Origin: Thiogranum sp963752745
Lineage (GTDB): Bacteria; Pseudomonadota; Gammaproteobacteria; DSM-19610
Assembly: GCA_963752745.1 (NCBI GenBank)
Contig: CAVWAK010000049.1
Span: 1-64,000, forward strand
Length of the DNA stretch: 64,000 nucleotides
Reading direction: 5' to 3'
The notes beneath the pieces were generated by a model, which made no database searches, was not told where the DNA came from, and saw nothing but the letters and a program-made list of their open reading frames with translations. The number at the start of each line of letters is the position of its first letter. Position 1 is the first letter of the stretch. Of this stretch, positions 19,007 to 28,032 are shown piece after piece. The translations under genes and the position numbers were made by a program.

Positions 19007-19477
19007 TCAGGGTTTCTTGTTTTCCAGCTTGAGTATGAAATCCCACTGCTTCTTCGTGAAGGGCATGATCGACAAGCGATTGCCCTTGCGCACCAGTGGG
19101 CAGTCTTCCAGCTGTGAGCAGGTCTTCAGCTCAGCCAGCGTGATGTTGCGCTTGGTCTTGCGCTGGTACTGCACATCCACCATGTACCAGCGTGGCTTGT
19201 CGGGGTCGCTTTTGGGGTCGTAGTATTTCTGCTCCGGGTCAAAGGCAGTGAAATCCGGGTAACCCTCCTTGACGACTTTCATCAGACCGACGATGCCGGG
19301 TTCATCGCAGTTGGAATGGTAGAAAAAAACCATGTCGCCCTTTTTCATTTCGTCGCGCATCATGTTGCGCGCCTGGTAATTGCGCACGCCATCCCAGTGC
19401 TCGGTTTTTTTCGGCATCGCCTTGAGGTGGTCTATGCCAAACACATCCGGTTCCGATTTCATCAGCCAGTAGTTCAT
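19007..19477 (-). CDS. EVE domain protein
   Basis: A 156-residue protein that is almost entirely one EVE (PUA-like) domain, starting MNYWLMKSEPDVFGIDHLKA. The WDGVRNYQARNMMRDEMKKGD segment and FYHSNCDEPGIVG are the family hallmarks. EVE folds bind modified bases in DNA or RNA in some members, but the role of this stand-alone form is not settled. It follows fau on the same strand after 15 bases, so the two are probably one transcript with 6S RNA upstream. Confidence 0.93.
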   Translation of the reverse strand: MNYWLMKSEPDVFGIDHLKAMPKKTEHWDGVRNYQARNMMRDEMKKGDMVFFYHSNCDEPGIVGLMKVVKEGYPDFTAFDPEQKYYDPKSDPDKPRWYMVDVQYQRKTKRNITLAELKTCSQLEDCPLVRKGNRLSIMPFTKKQWDFILKLENKKP

Positions 19478-19492
19478 GAAGTGTTTCCTGTA

Positions 19493-20101
19493 TTAAAAAG
19501 CATGCCAGTGTGCGTCAGTGGCAACTGCTGTCAAAGGCACGTCCCAGGGTTGCGCGGGCAGCATTTCCAGTTGCTGGAAATCATAGGCCAGCCCGACCAT
19601 GTGCGGTTTTTTCCAGTTGCGGCGGCGTAGCAGAAAGGCAAAGCTGCGGTCGTAGTAGCCGCCACCCATGCCCAGGCGATTGCCTTGCTGGTCGAAACCG
19701 ACCAGGGGGGTAAGCACCAGGTCGAGTGCCAGAGGTTTTACCCGTTGCCGGTGTACGATCTGTGGCTCGGGGATACCGAACCGATTACTGACCAGTCGGG
19801 TGTCCGGCTTGTATCGCGCGAACCAGAGGCTGTTGTCGAGAAAAGGCACCAGTACTGGCAAATACACTTTTTTGCCCAGGCTCCAGCAACGACCGATGAT
19901 GCTCGCCGTGTCGATTTCGCCGTCAGCGGGCAAGTAAAGCGCTATGTTACTGGCGCTACGGAATACCGGCTGTCTGAACAGCTGGGCGCACAGGGCTTCG
20001 GAACGTAATCTGCGTTCCATCGGGCTGAGTGCCCGGCGTTGGGTGCGGATTGCCTGGCGTTGCTTATGGCGGTCCGGCTGTTTTCCAGGGTTGGAGCCCA
20101 T
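19493..20101 (-). CDS. fau: 5-formyltetrahydrofolate cyclo-ligase
   Basis: This enzyme (YgfA/Fau) converts 5-formyl-THF to 5,10-methenyl-THF using ATP. The product has 202 residues. ATP-binding basic residues lie in QAIRTQRRALSPMERR, the substrate region in LYLPADGEIDT, and the closing GMGGGYYDRSFAF motif is intact. Its place directly downstream of the 6S RNA gene and zapA is the conserved gammaproteobacterial arrangement, where 6S RNA and this gene can share a transcript. Confidence 0.96.
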   Translation of the reverse strand: MGSNPGKQPDRHKQRQAIRTQRRALSPMERRLRSEALCAQLFRQPVFRSASNIALYLPADGEIDTASIIGRCWSLGKKVYLPVLVPFLDNSLWFARYKPDTRLVSNRFGIPEPQIVHRQRVKPLALDLVLTPLVGFDQQGNRLGMGGGYYDRSFAFLLRRRNWKKPHMVGLAYDFQQLEMLPAQPWDVPLTAVATDAHWHAF

Positions 20102-20140
20102 GCTTGTTCGCGTGTGTTATCTGGTTTCGGTTAGCAAGAG

Positions 20141-20322
20141 GCACCTTCCGCAGTTGCCGTCGCGATTATTGCCCTTGAACCAGAGGTTCAGGTGGGAATG
20201 AGTGCCATGCCTAAGGCTTTCCACTCGTGGCGGACATGCACACTGGCCTGGCAAACCGACTCCCGGGGACAAATTTAGGCTCAAGGAGATCTTAACTGCT
20301 AACGCGCAGTGCAGAAGGTGCG
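20141..20322 (-). ncRNA. ssrS: 6S RNA
   Basis: 6S RNA binds sigma-70 RNA polymerase by mimicking an open promoter. Between zapA and fau, read on the minus strand, about 182 bases begin GCACCTTCTGC and end with a complementary GCGGAAGGTGC, closing a long stem. Near the 3' side, CACCTGAACCTCTGGTTCAAGG is close to the CACCTTGAACCAAGGGTTCAAGG stretch of the E. coli RNA, and GCGACGGCAACTGCGG follows. Length, closing stem, 3' motif and location all fit. The exact ends are estimated from the stem and may be off by several bases. Confidence 0.88.
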
Positions 20323-20336
20323 TTGGCTATTCTACA

Positions 20337-20651
20337 CTAAAGTTCGAGCTGATTGCCGTTGTTAAGTGCAACGTCGATTTTGTCCTGCAGGGCGCGGATG
20401 CGTTTGCTGATATCGTGCTGGTAATCGCTTTTGACAGTCTTGTTTTCGAGTAACTCGTGCGCCATGTTGAGGGCGGCCATGACGGCAATCCGGTCGGCAC
20501 CGACGATTTTGCCGGAATCCCGGATTTCCTTCATTTTGTCGGTGAGAAATTCGGCAGAAGCAAACAGGGCTTCACGCTCGTCATCCGGGCATGCAACGAG
20601 ATATTCCTTGTCGAGGATATGGACACGCATGGGCTTGGCTTCGCTGTTCAC
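20337..20651 (-). CDS. zapA: Cell division protein ZapA
   Basis: ZapA crosslinks FtsZ filaments at midcell. The product is 104 residues from a GTG at 20651. An ATG seven codons in (MRVHILDKEYLVACP) is the other possible start. The N-terminal globular part DKEYLVACPDDERE is followed by the helix with RIAVMAALNMAHELL and a coiled-coil tail. The GTG overlaps the stop of the upstream coiled-coil gene (GTGA), suggesting coupled translation. 6S RNA lies just downstream. Confidence 0.94.
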   Translation of the reverse strand: MNSEAKPMRVHILDKEYLVACPDDEREALFASAEFLTDKMKEIRDSGKIVGADRIAVMAALNMAHELLENKTVKSDYQHDISKRIRALQDKIDVALNNGNQLEL

Positions 20652-20881
20652 GCACCTTGCTCCATCGCCTTGAGGCGGTTAATCATGGCTTCCACGCGGG
20701 TTTTGGCCATTTCGTTCTTTTCTATCAGGTTGGCGCGATCGGTAACCAGGTTGTCCTGCTGGTCGCGCAGGGAGCGGTTTTCTTCTTTCAGCCGCTCAAT
20801 GCTGGTGACCAGTTCGTCCAGGCGAACCTCGAGTTTGCGCAGTTCCTGCTCAGTAACAGATTGGGGTGTTGGATTTGACAT
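20648..20881 (-). CDS. Small coiled-coil protein, ZapB-like (TIGR02449 family)
   Basis: A 77-residue protein that is nearly all heptad repeat: LRKLEVRLDELVTSIERLKE, then ENRSLRDQQDNLVTDRANLI. Members of this family sit directly upstream of zapA in many gammaproteobacteria outside the enterics and look like ZapB, which joins ZapA to the chromosome end. The stop overlaps the zapA start. A role as ZapA partner is inferred from position and shape and is not shown by sequence. Confidence 0.85.
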   Translation of the reverse strand: MSNPTPQSVTEQELRKLEVRLDELVTSIERLKEENRSLRDQQDNLVTDRANLIEKNEMAKTRVEAMINRLKAMEQGA

Positions 20882-20942
20882 GCGCCCACTATAGAGAAGG
20901 CCTAAAAATGCGTCAATCTTGATGCTGTGCGATAATTACACA

Positions 20943-21506
20943 ATGTCTGTAAATCAAGAGCTTGACTATTACTCGCTGGACGATGCACTGGCGCGTGCCC
21001 AGACTTCCATGGATCCTTCGGACTGCCATGGGCTGCTCGCCGGCCTGATTTGTGCTGCCGGCTTTGCCGATCCCCGCCTTTGGATGACAGAGGTATTCGA
21101 GGATTACAATCCCAAAGACAAGCCGCAGGCGGAAGCCTTCAAGCTGGTTCAGGCGCTGTACGAGGACGAGCTGGCGCGGATGAACAGCCCCGATCTGGAC
21201 TTTACCCTGTTGTTGCCGGATGACGAAGATGCTCTGCGTGACCGGGTTGCATCGCTGGGCAGCTGGTGTGGAGGTTTTTTGTCGGGCCTGGGACTGGGAG
21301 GAGTGAAGCAACAGGCGCAGCTTGCGGAAGAGGTTAGTGAGCTGATTGATGACTTTGCCCAGATTACGCGTGTAGATTTTGATCTTGACTCACCTGACGA
21401 GGAAGAACAGGCTGCTTTCGAGGAAGTGGTCGAGTACGTGCGTATCGGCGTGCTCTTTGTTAACGAGGAACTACAGCCTGGCAAGGCTCCCACGCGGATA
21501 CAGTGA
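20943..21506 (+). CDS. ygfB: UPF0149 family protein YgfB
   Basis: A 187-residue acidic protein of the YgfB/YecA family. The ATG at 20943 starts MSVNQELDYYSLDDALARA, and DPSDCHGLLAGLICAAGF is the family signature. LGSWCGGFLSGLGLGG near the middle is also conserved. An upstream TTG at 20919 would add eight unconserved residues. The molecular function is not firmly known. In Pseudomonas aeruginosa YgfB affects an AmpDh3-linked regulator. The divergent zapA operon starts 61 bases away, and the stop overlaps the pepP start region, as in E. coli. Confidence 0.92.
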   Translation: MSVNQELDYYSLDDALARAQTSMDPSDCHGLLAGLICAAGFADPRLWMTEVFEDYNPKDKPQAEAFKLVQALYEDELARMNSPDLDFTLLLPDDEDALRDRVASLGSWCGGFLSGLGLGGVKQQAQLAEEVSELIDDFAQITRVDFDLDSPDEEEQAAFEEVVEYVRIGVLFVNEELQPGKAPTRIQ

Positions 21507-21508
21507 CT

Positions 21509-22813
21509 ATGGACCAGAAAGAATTCGCCCGCCGGCGTAAACAGTTGATGCGCATGATGGGACAGGACGCAATCGCCATTCTGCCGACCAATCCTGAGCG
21601 CACGCGTAACCGCGATGTGGAATATCCGTTTCGACCCGATAGTGATTTCTATTATCTGACCGGATTTGCCGAACCGGAAGCGGTCGCTGTGCTGGTGCCT
21701 GGAAGGCCTCATGGTGAGTACCTGCTGTTCTGTCGCGACCGTGACCTGGAAAAGGAAACCTGGAACGGTCGGCGCGCAGGCCTGGAAGGCGCTATCGAAT
21801 ACTATGGCGCCGATGACGCTTTCCCGATTGGTGATATCGATGACATTCTGCCCGGTCTTCTGGAGAGCCACGAGCGGGTGTTCTATACCATGGGCGCCAC
21901 TCCGGATTTTGATCAGCGTGTGATCGGCTGGGTCAACCGTTTGCGCAGCCAGTCGCGCGCCGGCAAGCAGGCCCCGGACGAATTTATTTCCCTCGAGCAC
22001 TTTGTTCACGACATGCGCCTTTACAAGAGCCGCGCCGAAGTCAAGGTGATGCGCCAGGCGGCCAATATCGCCGCGCGTGCTCACAAGCGCGCCATGCGCG
22101 AGTGTGAGCCGGGCATGATGGAATACGAAATCGAGGCCGAGTACCTGCACGAGTTTCGCAAGGCCGGGGGTGAACCCGCTTACCCGTCTATTGTCGGTGG
22201 CGGCGAGAACGCCTGTATCCTTCACTACACGGAAAACAATGCTGAGCTGAACAGTGGTGACCTGCTGCTGATAGATGCCGGTGTCGAGCATGAGTACTAC
22301 GCTTCTGATATTACCCGCTGCTTTCCGGTTAACGGTCGTTTCAGCAAGGCGCAGCGTGCTATTTACGAACTGGTGCTGGAAGCGCAGCTGGCGGCGATAG
22401 AGGAAGTGTATCCCGGCAATACCTGGAATGCGCCCCATGAAGCGGCCGTGAAGGTTATTACCCGTGGTCTGGTCAAGCTCGGGTTGCTGAAGGGGCGTAC
22501 GCCCAAACTTATCAAGGATCAGGCCTACCGCAGGTTCTACATGCATCGCACCGGCCACTGGCTGGGGATGGATGTACATGATGTCGGCGACTACAAGGTC
22601 GGTGAGGAATGGCGCGTGCTGGAGCCGGGTATGGTGTTAACCGTCGAGCCGGGGATATATATCGCTGCTGGCAGCAAGGGCGTGGCGAAAAAATGGTGGA
22701 ACATTGGTGTGCGCATCGAGGATGACGTGTTGGTGACACGGGATGGTTACGATGTGTTGAGTAAAAATGTGCCAAAAGATGTTGACGAGATAGAAGCGCT
22801 GATGGCGCGCTGA
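21509..22813 (+). CDS. pepP: Xaa-Pro aminopeptidase
   Basis: PepP cuts the N-terminal residue before proline using two Mn ions. From ATG 21509 it has 434 residues. A GTG at 21503 overlapping the ygfB stop is an alternative start. The N-terminal domain has RDVEYPFRPDSDFYYLTGF. The metal ligands lie in LLLIDAGVEHEYYASDITR (two Asp), HRTGHWLGMDVHDVGDY (His), VLTVEPGIYI (Glu) and GVRIEDDVLV (Glu). All are present and length fits the family. It is in the ygfB-pepP-ubiH-ubiI cluster. Confidence 0.97.
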   Translation: MDQKEFARRRKQLMRMMGQDAIAILPTNPERTRNRDVEYPFRPDSDFYYLTGFAEPEAVAVLVPGRPHGEYLLFCRDRDLEKETWNGRRAGLEGAIEYYGADDAFPIGDIDDILPGLLESHERVFYTMGATPDFDQRVIGWVNRLRSQSRAGKQAPDEFISLEHFVHDMRLYKSRAEVKVMRQAANIAARAHKRAMRECEPGMMEYEIEAEYLHEFRKAGGEPAYPSIVGGGENACILHYTENNAELNSGDLLLIDAGVEHEYYASDITRCFPVNGRFSKAQRAIYELVLEAQLAAIEEVYPGNTWNAPHEAAVKVITRGLVKLGLLKGRTPKLIKDQAYRRFYMHRTGHWLGMDVHDVGDYKVGEEWRVLEPGMVLTVEPGIYIAAGSKGVAKKWWNIGVRIEDDVLVTRDGYDVLSKNVPKDVDEIEALMAR

Positions 22814-22900
22814 ACTCTGTGTAGAGGAGTACAAACCGTGATAACAAAAATCGTAGCGATAAGTGTCCTGGGCGTATGACTGACCTGCCCTGAGTGTTTT

Positions 22901-24130
22901 ATGACCTCTGAAACAGATGTCCTGATTGTGGGTGGCGGCCTGGTAGGTGCCAGTCTGGCGTGCGCCCTGGGACAGTCGGGTGTGCACACCACGATTGTCG
23001 AGGCGTATCCATTGAGTGCTGATCAGCAGCCGGGTTACGACGAGCGCAGTATTGCACTGGCGCAGGGTTCCCAGCGTGTTTTTTCCGGCCTCGGCCTGTG
23101 GTCAGAGCTGGAAGCTGATGTGTGTCCTATTCATACCATTCACGTATCGGACCGCGGCCATTTTGGCTTTACGCGCCTGCGTCGTGAACAGGAAGGTGTG
23201 GCTGCACTGGGCTATGTGGCTGCCGCACGTGTGTTGGGCAGGGTTTTGCAGGCACGGTTGCAACAACTGGAAACCGTAGAGGTGTTGTCGCCGGCCCGGC
23301 TGACAGGTTTTCACGTCGATGATGATGTCGTACATGTCGATATAGAGCACAATGAAAAATCGAAGCCGTACACGGCACAGCTGATGGTTGCCGCCGATGG
23401 TGCGCAGTCATCAATACGCGAACAGCTGGGTATCCAGACGGTGCAGCGCGATTACCGGCAAACCGCAATTATTGCCAACGTCAGCACTGACAAACCGCAC
23501 AATAATATAGCCTACGAGCGCTTTACAGACAGCGGGCCATTGGCGCTGTTGCCGATGACCGAACAGCGTAGCGCGCTGGTGTGGACGGTACATGCCGATC
23601 AAGGTGAGGCCATGCTGGCGCTGGATGACACTGAATTTCTGCAACGACTGCAGGAGCGTTTCGGTTACCGTCTTGGCCGTTTCAACAGGGTGGGCGCACG
23701 CCACGCGTTCCCTTTGCAACTGCTGCAGGCGAAGGAATCTGTGCGTGCGCGCCTGGCGTTGATGGGCAATGCGATGCACACCCTGCACCCGATTGCCGGT
23801 CAGGGTTTCAACCTGGGCTTGCGTGATGTCGCGACGCTGGTGGATGTCATTCTCGACGCGCGCAGCAGTGGCCGCGATATCGGTGAACTTGATGTCCTGC
23901 AGCGCTACGCCAACTGGCGACAGGGTGATCAGCATCGTGTTGCATTGTTCACTGACAGTATGGTGCACCTGTTTGGTCAGTCGCTGCCGCCGGTTACCTG
24001 GTTGCGCGATGCCGGCATGCTGGCAATGGATATCTGCCCGCCGGCAAAGCGCTGGTTCGGCCGCATGACAATGGGACGCGCCGGGCGTCTGCCACGGCTG
24101 GCGCGTGGTCTGGAAATGTATGACAACTGA
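22901..24130 (+). CDS. ubiH: Ubiquinone biosynthesis hydroxylase UbiH
   Basis: A 409-residue FAD monooxygenase. UbiH hydroxylates carbon 6 of the ubiquinone ring precursor at the membrane-associated Ubi complex. The dinucleotide loop is DVLIVGGGLVGASLACALG, the mid motif VAADGAQSSIREQLG has the DG signature, and GNAMHTLHPIAGQGFNLGLRD is the second FAD-binding GD-like motif, with GNAMH replacing GDAAH. The stop is 11 bases inside the next hydroxylase gene. Separation of UbiH from UbiI here rests mainly on gene order shared with E. coli. Confidence 0.92.
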   Translation: MTSETDVLIVGGGLVGASLACALGQSGVHTTIVEAYPLSADQQPGYDERSIALAQGSQRVFSGLGLWSELEADVCPIHTIHVSDRGHFGFTRLRREQEGVAALGYVAAARVLGRVLQARLQQLETVEVLSPARLTGFHVDDDVVHVDIEHNEKSKPYTAQLMVAADGAQSSIREQLGIQTVQRDYRQTAIIANVSTDKPHNNIAYERFTDSGPLALLPMTEQRSALVWTVHADQGEAMLALDDTEFLQRLQERFGYRLGRFNRVGARHAFPLQLLQAKESVRARLALMGNAMHTLHPIAGQGFNLGLRDVATLVDVILDARSSGRDIGELDVLQRYANWRQGDQHRVALFTDSMVHLFGQSLPPVTWLRDAGMLAMDICPPAKRWFGRMTMGRAGRLPRLARGLEMYDN

Positions 24131-25298
24131 ACACTATGATGTTGCCATTGTCGGCGGTGGCCTGGTCGGCCTGTCGCTGGCTGCCATGCTCGGTGGTAAC
24201 GGTTTTAAAACGGCGCTCGTCGAGGCGCGCGAGCCGCAATTGAGCTGGGCCGAAGGCAGTATTGATTTGCGTGTCTATGCTATCAGCCGGGTATCTCAAC
24301 AACTTCTTGAGGATGCCGGTGCGTGGAGTTCGATAGCGCCATATGCCTGCGCCTATCACGATATGCATGTCTGGGATGCGGGCGGCAGTGGCGAGATTCA
24401 TTTCGACAGTGCTGAACTCGGTGAGCCTGATCTTGGGCATATCGTTGAATCGCGAGTCATTGAAAAGGCCTTGTTTGATGTTATCCAGGCGCTGCCGGAA
24501 GTTGATCGGTTCTGTCCGGCAAACGTTGTATCAATAGACCAAAGTGCCGGCAAACAGCATATTGTTCTCGAGGATGGTCGCAGTCTGCTTGCATCCCTGC
24601 TGATTGGCGCAGATGGCAAGCACTCGAATATCCGTGACTATGCGGGCATCCACGCCCGTGCATCGGACTATGGCCAGCAGGCGCTGGTCGCGGTGGTGGA
24701 CACAGAGCGTGGCCATGATGAAACTGCCTGGCAGCGGTTTTTGCCAACCGGGCCACTGGCTTTTTTGCCGCTGCGTGACGGCCAGTCTTCAATCGTCTGG
24801 TCAGCAACCAGTGACGAGGCACAGCGCCTGCTGTCACTCGATGATGCCAGCTTCTGCGCCGAGCTTGGTGAAGCCTTCGAGTATCGTCTCGGCAATGTGC
24901 TGTCCTGCGGCGAGCGGGCATTATTCCCGCTCGCGCGCCAGTATGCCGAACGCTACGTCGCACCCGGTATCGCCCTGGTAGGGGATGCCTCGCACGTGAT
25001 TCATCCCCTTGCAGGCCAGGGCGTGAACCTGGGTTTCAAGGACGTGCGTGAACTGGCAGCAGTGCTGAAGGATGCACGGCATGCTGGCCGGGATATTGGC
25101 AGCCTGCCGGTGTTGCGGCGCTACGAGCGTGCTCGCAAGGGCGACAATATGGCGACCATGCTGGCCATGGATGGTTTCAAGCACCTGTTCGGCACCACCG
25201 CGCCGCCGGTTCGCTGGTTACGCAACGCCGGGTTGAAACTATTCGATGCGGCAACACCCTTGAAGAACCTGGTCATCCGTTCGGCGATGGGACTCTAG
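24120..25298 (+). CDS. ubiI: Ubiquinone hydroxylase, UbiI/VisC type
   Basis: The second FAD monooxygenase of the pair, 392 residues from ATG 24120, which overlaps the end of ubiH. The motifs are DVAIVGGGLVGLSLAAMLG, LIGADGKHSNIRDYAG and GDASHVIHPLAGQGVNLGFKD. UbiI hydroxylates carbon 5 of the ubiquinone ring. Position after ubiH and before the gcv genes is as in E. coli. A UbiF-like activity is possible, since these paralogues cannot be told apart surely by motif. Confidence 0.88.
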   Translation: MTTEHYDVAIVGGGLVGLSLAAMLGGNGFKTALVEAREPQLSWAEGSIDLRVYAISRVSQQLLEDAGAWSSIAPYACAYHDMHVWDAGGSGEIHFDSAELGEPDLGHIVESRVIEKALFDVIQALPEVDRFCPANVVSIDQSAGKQHIVLEDGRSLLASLLIGADGKHSNIRDYAGIHARASDYGQQALVAVVDTERGHDETAWQRFLPTGPLAFLPLRDGQSSIVWSATSDEAQRLLSLDDASFCAELGEAFEYRLGNVLSCGERALFPLARQYAERYVAPGIALVGDASHVIHPLAGQGVNLGFKDVRELAAVLKDARHAGRDIGSLPVLRRYERARKGDNMATMLAMDGFKHLFGTTAPPVRWLRNAGLKLFDAATPLKNLVIRSAMGL

Positions 25299-25313
25299 TC
25301 GAACGCAGAAAGC

Positions 25314-26114
25314 ATGAACGTCACCGAAATCAATATTTACCCCATCAAGTCCACCCGGCGCATTGCACTGAATGAAGCAGAAGTCTTGCCGCGCGGACTA
25401 CCCTGGGATCGTCGCTGGATGCTGGTTGATGACGACAATAAATTCATTACCGCACGTCAGTATCCCGCACTGGCTACGGTTCACACCGAGATTGATGGTG
25501 ATAGCCTGGTCGTCGCCGCCGATGCCTGTGACGTATTGCGGTTGCCTTTGTATCCGGAGCAGCAACAAACCGCTCGGGTTACCGTGTGGCGGGATTCGGT
25601 AGATGCCATGCTGGCAAACCCTGAAGCCGATGCCTGGTTTTGTGACTTTCTGGGGGTCTCCTGTCGCCTGGTACAGATGACCGATGACCTGGTCAGAGGC
25701 GTGGACCAGGACTACGGCCAGGCGGACGACGAGGTCAGTTTCGCAGACGGTTTCCCCCTGTTATTGATTACCGAGGCTTCGCTGGCTGATCTCAACAGTC
25801 GTCTCGACAACCCCGTCGACATGCGCCGTTTCCGTCCCAACCTGGTGGTCGACGGTGATGTCCCCTACGCCGAGGATGGATGGCAGCGTTTTCGAGTCGG
25901 TGAGGTCGAGTTTGCGGGGGTGAAAAACTGTTCACGCTGCGTATTTACCACTGTCGATCCGGATCGCGGTATCAAAAGCCCGGACAAAGAGCCACTGCGC
26001 ACACTGAGCATGTATCGCCGTCGCCCGGAAGGTGGCGTCTTTTTTGGGCAGAACCTGATTCCGAGAAGCGCTGGCGTGATACGGGTTGGCGATCCGGTCA
26101 GCTTGCTCGATTGA
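25314..26114 (+). CDS. MOSC domain protein, YcbX-like
   Basis: A 266-residue protein with an N-terminal MOSC beta-barrel (MNVTEINIYPIKSTRRIAL, then LPRGLPWDRRWMLVDDDNKF) and a C-terminal MOSC domain. VKNCSRCVFTTVDPDRG carries the conserved cysteine that holds molybdenum cofactor. E. coli YcbX uses Moco to reduce N-hydroxylated bases and other N-oxides. The C-terminal 2Fe-2S ferredoxin domain of YcbX is absent, as in the many shorter members. It is inserted between ubiI and gcvT, which are adjacent in E. coli, and its electron donor is not visible here. Confidence 0.9.
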   Translation: MNVTEINIYPIKSTRRIALNEAEVLPRGLPWDRRWMLVDDDNKFITARQYPALATVHTEIDGDSLVVAADACDVLRLPLYPEQQQTARVTVWRDSVDAMLANPEADAWFCDFLGVSCRLVQMTDDLVRGVDQDYGQADDEVSFADGFPLLLITEASLADLNSRLDNPVDMRRFRPNLVVDGDVPYAEDGWQRFRVGEVEFAGVKNCSRCVFTTVDPDRGIKSPDKEPLRTLSMYRRRPEGGVFFGQNLIPRSAGVIRVGDPVSLLD

Positions 26115-26233
26115 GGCTGGTGCGCCCCGGGCGGGGCAGATACTTGCCGTAATATCCGCGTACCGGCGATGGGATTGAGCAGGCGCCGCTTGGCGCTCTC
26201 TCGTTGTCAGGGTATAGTCTGCCCTCAATCTCG

Positions 26234-26423
26234 TGCTGCTGCGGGAGAGGACCGGCTCCGCCGGTCGCCGAAGGCGCAACTCGCTCGGAATCGCTCAGGC
26301 AAAAGGACCGTAGCAGCAGGCTTTTCACAAGCCGGATTGACTCTGGAGAGCGGCGCGGCTGCAGGCTCGTGCCCACCGAAGGGGAAGGCGATCTGCCTAC
26401 ACTCTCAGGTTACCGGACAGAGG
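26234..26423 (+). promoter_or_regulatory. Tandem glycine riboswitch
   Basis: Two consecutive aptamers precede gcvT. The first runs GCTGCTGCGGGAGAGG ... CCGAAGGCGCAAC ... CTCAGGCAAAAGGACCGTAGCAGC. The second runs CTCTGGAGAGCGGC ... CCACCGAAGGGGAAGGCG ... CTCTCAGGTTACCGGACAGAG. Both show the GGAGAG, CCGAAGG and CTCAGG core of glycine aptamers, and each is closed by its own complementary stem. Binding of glycine is known to switch on gcv genes in such arrangements. About 80 bases separate the end of the second aptamer from the gcvT start, enough for an expression platform, which I could not fold by eye. Confidence 0.93.
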
Positions 26424-26504
26424 AGCGACGGTTGTTGTACAGGCCGTCGCGCCACAGTTTCGGGCGACGAAAGCGCACACTAATTCGGTATACAGAGTCA
26501 CACT

Positions 26505-27600
26505 ATGGGACAAAAAACCCCTTTATATAACGCACATGTTGCCATGGGCGCCAAGCTGGTCGACTTCGCCGGCTGGGATATGCCGATCCACTATGGTTCG
26601 CAGATCGAAGAGCATCACACGCGTGCGCCAGTCCGCCGGCATGTTTGACGTATCGCACATGACCGTGGTCGATCTCATTGGCGAGAAAACGCGTGATTTT
26701 CTGCGTTATCTGCTCGCCAATAACATCGATAAGCTCCAGGAAAAAGGCAAGGCGCTGTACAGTTGCATGCTGAAACCCGACGGCGGTGTTATTGATGACC
26801 TGATTGTCTACTACCTGACCGAGACCTGGTTCCGGCTGGTGGTCAACTCGTCTACCCGGGAAAAGGACCTGGCGTGGATCCAGGAACAGGCAAAAGCTTT
26901 TCAGCTGGACATTATTGAGCAGCCACAGCTCGCCATGATCGCGGTGCAGGGTCCGGAGGCGCGTGAAAAGGTGTTGCCATTGCTCGATGCTGCCGGGAGA
27001 GACGCGGCGGCGGAGCTTAGCCTGTTCTATGCCGTTGAAATCGAAGACTGGCTGGTCGCACGTACCGGTTACACGGGCGAAGACGGTTTCGAAATCATGC
27101 TGCCGGATACTGAAGCCGAAGCGTTCTGGAATGCGCTTGCCGAGGCGGGCGTAAAGCCCTGTGGACTCGGCAGTCGGGATACCCTGCGCCTGGAAGCCGG
27201 CATGAACCTTTATGGCACTGATATGGATGAAAGCGTTTCACCGTTAGTGTCGGGCCTCGGCTGGACGGTTGGCTGGAAACCGGAAGACCGGGACTTTATC
27301 GGCCGCGAAGCGCTGGAGGCAGAGCGCACCGCAGGGCCTGCCAGTAAGTTTGTCGGCCTGTTGCTGGAAGACCGCGGCGTGTTGCGTAATCATCAGAAAG
27401 TCGTGGTCGAGAACGGTGGCGAAGGCGAAATCACCAGCGGCAGTTTTTCACCGACGCTGGGGCGTTCCATTGCACTGGCACGTGTACCGGCAAATACCGG
27501 TGACCACTGTCAGGTGGAAATTCGTGGCAAGCTGCTGGCAGCGCGGGTGGTCAAGCCACCGTTTGCGCGCAATGGCAAGACACAAATCGATCTGGATTAA
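26505..27600 (+). pseudogene. gcvT: Glycine cleavage system T protein, aminomethyltransferase (frame broken near the start)
   Basis: GcvT moves the one-carbon unit from aminomethyl-lipoyl GcvH to THF. From ATG 26505 the frame gives MGQKTPLYNAHVAMGAKLVD then FAGWDMPIHYGSQIEEHH. Near 26617-26622 one extra base shifts reading, and VRQSAGMFDVSHM continues in the next frame to the stop at 27600. Downstream motifs include VQGPEAREKVLPLL, RTGYTGEDGFEIMLP, LGSRDTLRLEAGMNLYG and the C-terminal barrel. Combined length is about 365 residues, normal. The riboswitch upstream and the intact gcvH and gcvP genes downstream imply a working operon, so the break may be an assembly error. Confidence 0.88.
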
Positions 27601-27638
27601 TCGAGTTATAAACATAGTCTTAAATTGAGGGTAGACCA

Positions 27639-28028
27639 ATGGGTGAATTGCCAGGGGATCTGAAATACAGCAAGAGTCATGAATGGTTGCGTGCCAACGA
27701 CGACGGTAGCGTCACCATTGGCATTACCGACCACGCCCAGGAACAGCTGGGTGATATGGTGTATGTGGAAGTGCCTGAAAATGGTCGCGAACTGGAGCTC
27801 GAGGAAGCCTGCGCCGTAGTCGAGTCTGTCAAGGCGGCTTCTGACGTCTATGCGCCGCTTGCCGGTACCGTTGTGGAAGGCAACGAAGCGCTCGCAGATA
27901 CTCCCGAAGCGGTGAACAACGACGCTTACGGTGAAGGCTGGTTGCTCAAAATGACACCCGCCGATGCCGATGCGCTGAGCGGTTTGATGGATGCCAGTGA
28001 ATATCAGGCCTTTGTAGAGTCAGAGTAA
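27639..28028 (+). CDS. gcvH: Glycine cleavage system H protein
   Basis: GcvH is the lipoyl carrier that shuttles the aminomethyl group among the P, T and L proteins. It has 129 residues, starting MGELPGDLKYSKSHEWLRAN. The lipoylated lysine is K65 in VVESVKAASDVYAPL. The gene follows gcvT by 38 bases and precedes gcvPA by four. Confidence 0.98.
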   Translation: MGELPGDLKYSKSHEWLRANDDGSVTIGITDHAQEQLGDMVYVEVPENGRELELEEACAVVESVKAASDVYAPLAGTVVEGNEALADTPEAVNNDAYGEGWLLKMTPADADALSGLMDASEYQAFVESE

Positions 28029-28032
28029 GCCG

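Noticed and set aside
22838..22879. 13-codon open frame from GTG with a good AGAGGAG site between pepP and ubiH
   Set aside because: Too short to judge; VITKIVAISVLGV has no attenuator-type codon run and no terminator follows. It may be chance or the start of a lost gene.
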